This document shows positions 60,421 to 64,000 of a DNA stretch of 64,000 nucleotides, piece after piece. Below the pieces are notes generated by a model that worked only from the letters and a program-made list of their open reading frames with translations, was not told the DNA's origin and ran no database searches. The DNA is from Ridgeia piscesae (lineage: Eukaryota; Annelida; Polychaeta; Sabellida; Siboglinidae), in contig JAODUO010000187.1 of the NCBI GenBank assembly GCA_025642075.2, positions 352,501-416,500 on the forward strand, written 5' to 3'. Made by a program: the position numbers and the translations under genes. The number at the start of each line of letters is the position of its first letter. The first letter of the stretch is position 1.

Positions 60421-63400
60421 GCTGAGAGGCGCTGTAGAAGTGTTGCCACTGTCTGGTTAACCACAGTCTATTACATGTCCTCATGCACTCATCATAGTGC
60501 TGAGAGGCGCTGTAGAAGTGTTGCCACTGTCTGGTTAACCATAGTCTACTACATGTCCTCTTGCACTCATCATAGTACTGAGAGGTGCTGTAGAAGTGTT
60601 GCCACTGTCTGGTTAACCATAGTCTATTACATGTCCTCATGCACTCATCATAGTGCTGAGAGGTGCTGTAGAAGTGTTGCCACTGTCTGGTTAACCATAG
60701 TCTATTACATGTCCTCATGCACTCATCATAGTGCTGAGAGGTGCTGTAGAAGTGTTGCCACTGTCTGGTTAACCACAGTCTATTACATGTCCTCATGCAC
60801 TCATCATAGTGCTGAGAGGTGCTGTAGAAGTGTTGCCACTGTCTGGTTAACCATAGTCTATTACATGTCCTCGTGCACTCATCATAGTGCTGAGAGGTGC
60901 TGTAGAAGTGTTGCCACTGTCTGGTTAACCACAGTCTATTACATGTCCTCATGCACTCATCATAGTGCTTAGAGGCGTTGTAGAAGTGTTGCCACTGTCT
61001 GGTTAACCACAATCTATTACATGTCCTCATGCACTCATCATAGTGCTGAGAGGCATTGTAGAAGTGTTGCCACTGTCTGGTTAACCACAGTCTATTACAT
61101 GTCCTCATGCACTCATCATAGTGCTGAGAGGCATTGTAGAAGTGTTGCCACTGTCTGGTTAACCACAGTCTATTACATGTCCTCATGCACTCATCATAGT
61201 GCTGAGAGGCGCTGTAGAAGTGTTGCCACTGTCTGGTTAACCACAGTCTACTACATGTCCTCATGCACTCATCATAGTGCTGAGAGGCGCTGTAGAAGTG
61301 TTGCCACTGTCTGGTTAACCACAATCTATTACATGTCCTCATGCACTCATCATAGTACTGAGAGGCATTGTAGAAGTGTTGCCACTGTCTGGTTAACCAC
61401 AGTCTATTACATGTCCTCATGCACTCATCATAGTGCTGAGAGGCATTGTAGAAGTGTTGCCACTGTCTGGTTAACCACAATCTATTACATGTCCTCATGC
61501 ACTCATCATAGTACTGAGAGGCATTGTAGAAGTGTTGCCACTGTCTGGTTAACCACAGTCTATTACATGTCCTCATGCACTCATCATAGTGCTGAGAGGC
61601 ATTGTAGAAGTGTTGCCACTGTCTGGTTAACCACAGTCTATTACATGTCCTCATGCACTCATCATAGTGCTGAGAGGCATTGTAGAAGTGTTGCCACTGT
61701 CTGGTTAATCACAATCTACTACATGTCCTCATGCACTCATCATAGTGCTGAGAGGCATTGTAGAAGTGTTGCCACTGTCTGGTTAACCACAATCTACTAC
61801 ATGTCCTCATGCACTCATCATAGTACTGAGAGGCGCTGTAGAAGTGTTGCCACTGTCTGGTTAACCACAATCTACTACATGTCCTCATGCACTCATCATA
61901 GTACTGAGAGGCGCTGTAGAAGTGTTGCCACTGTCTGGTTAACCACAATCTATTACATGTCCTCATGCACTCATCATAGTGCTGAGAGGTGCTGTAGAAG
62001 TGTTGCCACTGTCTGGTTAACCACAGTCTATTACATGTCCTCATGCACTCATCATAGTGCTGAGAGGCGCTGTAGAAGTGTTGCCACTGTCTGGTTAACC
62101 ACAGTCTACTACATGTCCTCATGCACTCATCATAGTGCTGAGAGGCATTGTAGAAGTGTTGCCACTGTCTGGTTAACCACAATCTATTACATGTCCTCAT
62201 GCACTCATCATAGTGCTGAGAGGCATTGTAGAAGTGTTGCCACTGTCTGGTTAACCACAATCTATTACATGTCCTCATGCACTCATCATAGTGCTGAGAC
62301 GCATTGTAGAAGTGTTGCCACTGTCTGGTTAACCACAATCTATTACATGTCCTCATGCACTCATCATAGTGCTGAGAGGCATTGTAGAAGTGTTGCCACT
62401 GACTGGTTAACCACAGTCTACTACATGTCCTCATGCACTCATCATAGTGCTGAGAGGCATTGTAGAAGTGTTGCCACTGTCTGGTTAACCATAGTCTATT
62501 ACATGTCCTCGTGCACTCATCATAGTGCTGAGAAGTGTTGCCACTGTCTGGTTAACCACAGTCTACTACATGTCCTCATGCACTCATCATAGTGCTGAGA
62601 GGCGTTGTAGAAGTGTTGCCACTGTCTGGTTAACCACAGTCTATTACATGTCGTCATGCACTCATCATAGTGCTGAGAGGTGCTGTAGAAGTGTTGCCAC
62701 TGTCTGGTTAACCACAGTCTATTACATGTCGTCATGCACTCATCATAGTGCTGAGAGGTGCTGTAGAAGTGTTGCCACTGTCTGGTTAACCACAGTCTAC
62801 TACATGTCCTCATGCACTCATCATAGTGCTGAGAGGCATTGTAGAAGTGTTGCCACTGTCTGGTTAACCACAGTCTACTACATGTCCTCATGCACTCATC
62901 ATAGTGCTGAGAGGTGCTGTAGAAGTGTTGCCACTGTCTGGTTAACCATAGTCTACTACATGTCCTCATGCACTCATCATAGTGCTGAGAGGTGCTGTAG
63001 AAGTGTTGCCACTGTCTGGTTAACCACAGTCTACTACATGTCCTCATGCACTCATCATAGTGCTGAGAGGCATTGTAGAAGTGTTGCCACTGTCTGGTTA
63101 ACCACAGTCTATTACATGTCCTCATGCACTCATCATAGTGCTGAGAGGCGCTGTAGAAGTGTTGCCACTGTCTGGTTAACCACAGTCTATACTACATGTC
63201 CTCGTGCACTCATCATAGTGCTGAGAGGCGTTGTAGAAGTGTTGCCACTGTCTGGTTAACCACAGTCTACTACATGTCCTCATGCACTCATCATAGTGCT
63301 GAGAGGTGCTGTAGAAGTGTTGCCATAGAAGTGTAGAAGTGTAGAAGTGTTAACCATAGTCTATTACATGTCCTCTTGCACTCATCATAGTGCTGAGAGG

Positions 63401-64000
63401 TGCTGTAGAAGTGTTGCCACTGTCTGGTTAACCACAGTCTATTACATGTCCTCATGCACTCATCATAGTGCTGAGAGGTGCTGTAGAAGTGTTGCCACTG
63501 TCTGGTTAACCACAGTCTATTACATGTCCTCATGCACTCATCATAGTGCTGAGAGGTGCTGTAGAAGTGTTGCCACTGTCTGGTTAACCACAGTCTATTA
63601 CATGTCCTCATGCACTCATCATAGTGCTGAGAGGTGCTGTAGAAGTGTTGCCACTGTCTGGTTAACCACAGTCTATTACATGTCCTCATGCACTCATCAT
63701 AGTGCTGAGAGGTGCTGTAGAAGTGTTGCCACTGTCTGGTTAACCACAGTCTATTACATGTCCTCATGCACTCATCATAGTGCTGAGAGGTGCTGTAGAA
63801 GTGTTGCCACTGTCTGGTTAACCACAGTCTATTACATGTCCTCATGCACTCATCATAGTGCTGAGAGGTGCTGTAGAAGTGTTGCCACTGTCTGGTTAAC
63901 CACAGTCTATTACATGTCCTCATGCACTCATCATAGTGCTGAGAGGTGCTGTAGAAGTGTTGCCACTGTCTGGTTAACCACAGTCTATTACATGTCCTCA
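60421..64000 (+). repeat. 78-bp array, about 46 copies, continues past the window
   Basis: Unit gctgagaggcgctgtagaag, then tgttgccactgtctggttaa, ccacagtctattacatgtcc and tcatgcactcatcatagt. Copies differ at few sites (gcgctg/gcattg/gtgctg, attac/ctac). It is open on both strands because 78 is 26 codons. ORF-like products on either strand lack any protein signal. One unit at 63325-63355 is disrupted by a small agaagtgt expansion. Confidence 0.97.

Noticed and set aside
60164..63923. WLTRQWQHFY- and SVATVWLT-type repeat proteins
   Set aside because: Both strands are open because the unit is 78 bp; no sign of coding selection is visible.

Overview
The window is eukaryotic: one large animal gene, cut into at least 44 short coding exons on the + strand, with introns full of tandem repeats and transposon remains. 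Joining the exons keeps the reading phase at every junction and gives about 1,512 residues that align from end to end with inositol 1,4,5-trisphosphate receptors (IP3R), the endoplasmic-reticulum Ca2+ release channels. The order is suppressor beta-trefoil, MIR beta-trefoil, first RIH (RYDR_ITPR) armadillo region, central solenoid and second RIH region. The extreme N-terminus, the rest of the solenoid and the C-terminal pore are not in the window. There are no SPRY or RyR repeat domains, so it is IP3R-like rather than a ryanodine receptor. The protein is divergent: the alpha-domain IP3 contacts are mostly kept but the Thr-Gly-Arg phosphate-contact motif of the beta-trefoil is absent. Mini-introns, tRNA-derived SINE-like repeats, a hAT element and TTAA-flanked elements suggest an invertebrate metazoan; a mollusc or similar marine invertebrate is my guess, not something the sequence proves.

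Layout: 1-2791 upstream or intron sequence with a SINE; 2792-11519 exons 1-11 (suppressor domain into MIR); 11704-14375 minisatellites around exon 12; 14655-25691 exons 13-25 (end of the IP3-binding core and RIH region), with a LINE remnant in intron 23; 25839-31165 a 5.3-kb hAT transposon in intron 25, with a nested terminal-inverted-repeat element; 31255-39545 exons 26-31; 39715-43275 a 3.5-kb purine tract; 43484-49991 exons 32-38 (second RIH region); 50572-51711 a piggyBac-like TTAA element; 52488-59977 exons 39-44; 60421-64000 a 78-bp array running off the end.

The outstanding feature is that roughly half of the window (about 31 kb by my addition) is tandem repeat, and many arrays are not random intronic DNA. 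Their unit is a copy of a splice junction of this gene: the intron end plus the first bases of the following exon (exons 20, 21, 27, 28, 44), or the last exon bases plus the 5' splice site (exons 6, 12, 24, 34). Dozens of near-identical splice sites therefore sit beside the one assumed to be used. One such array (54/45-bp units before exon 44) is open and in frame with the exon for its last roughly 0.8 kb.
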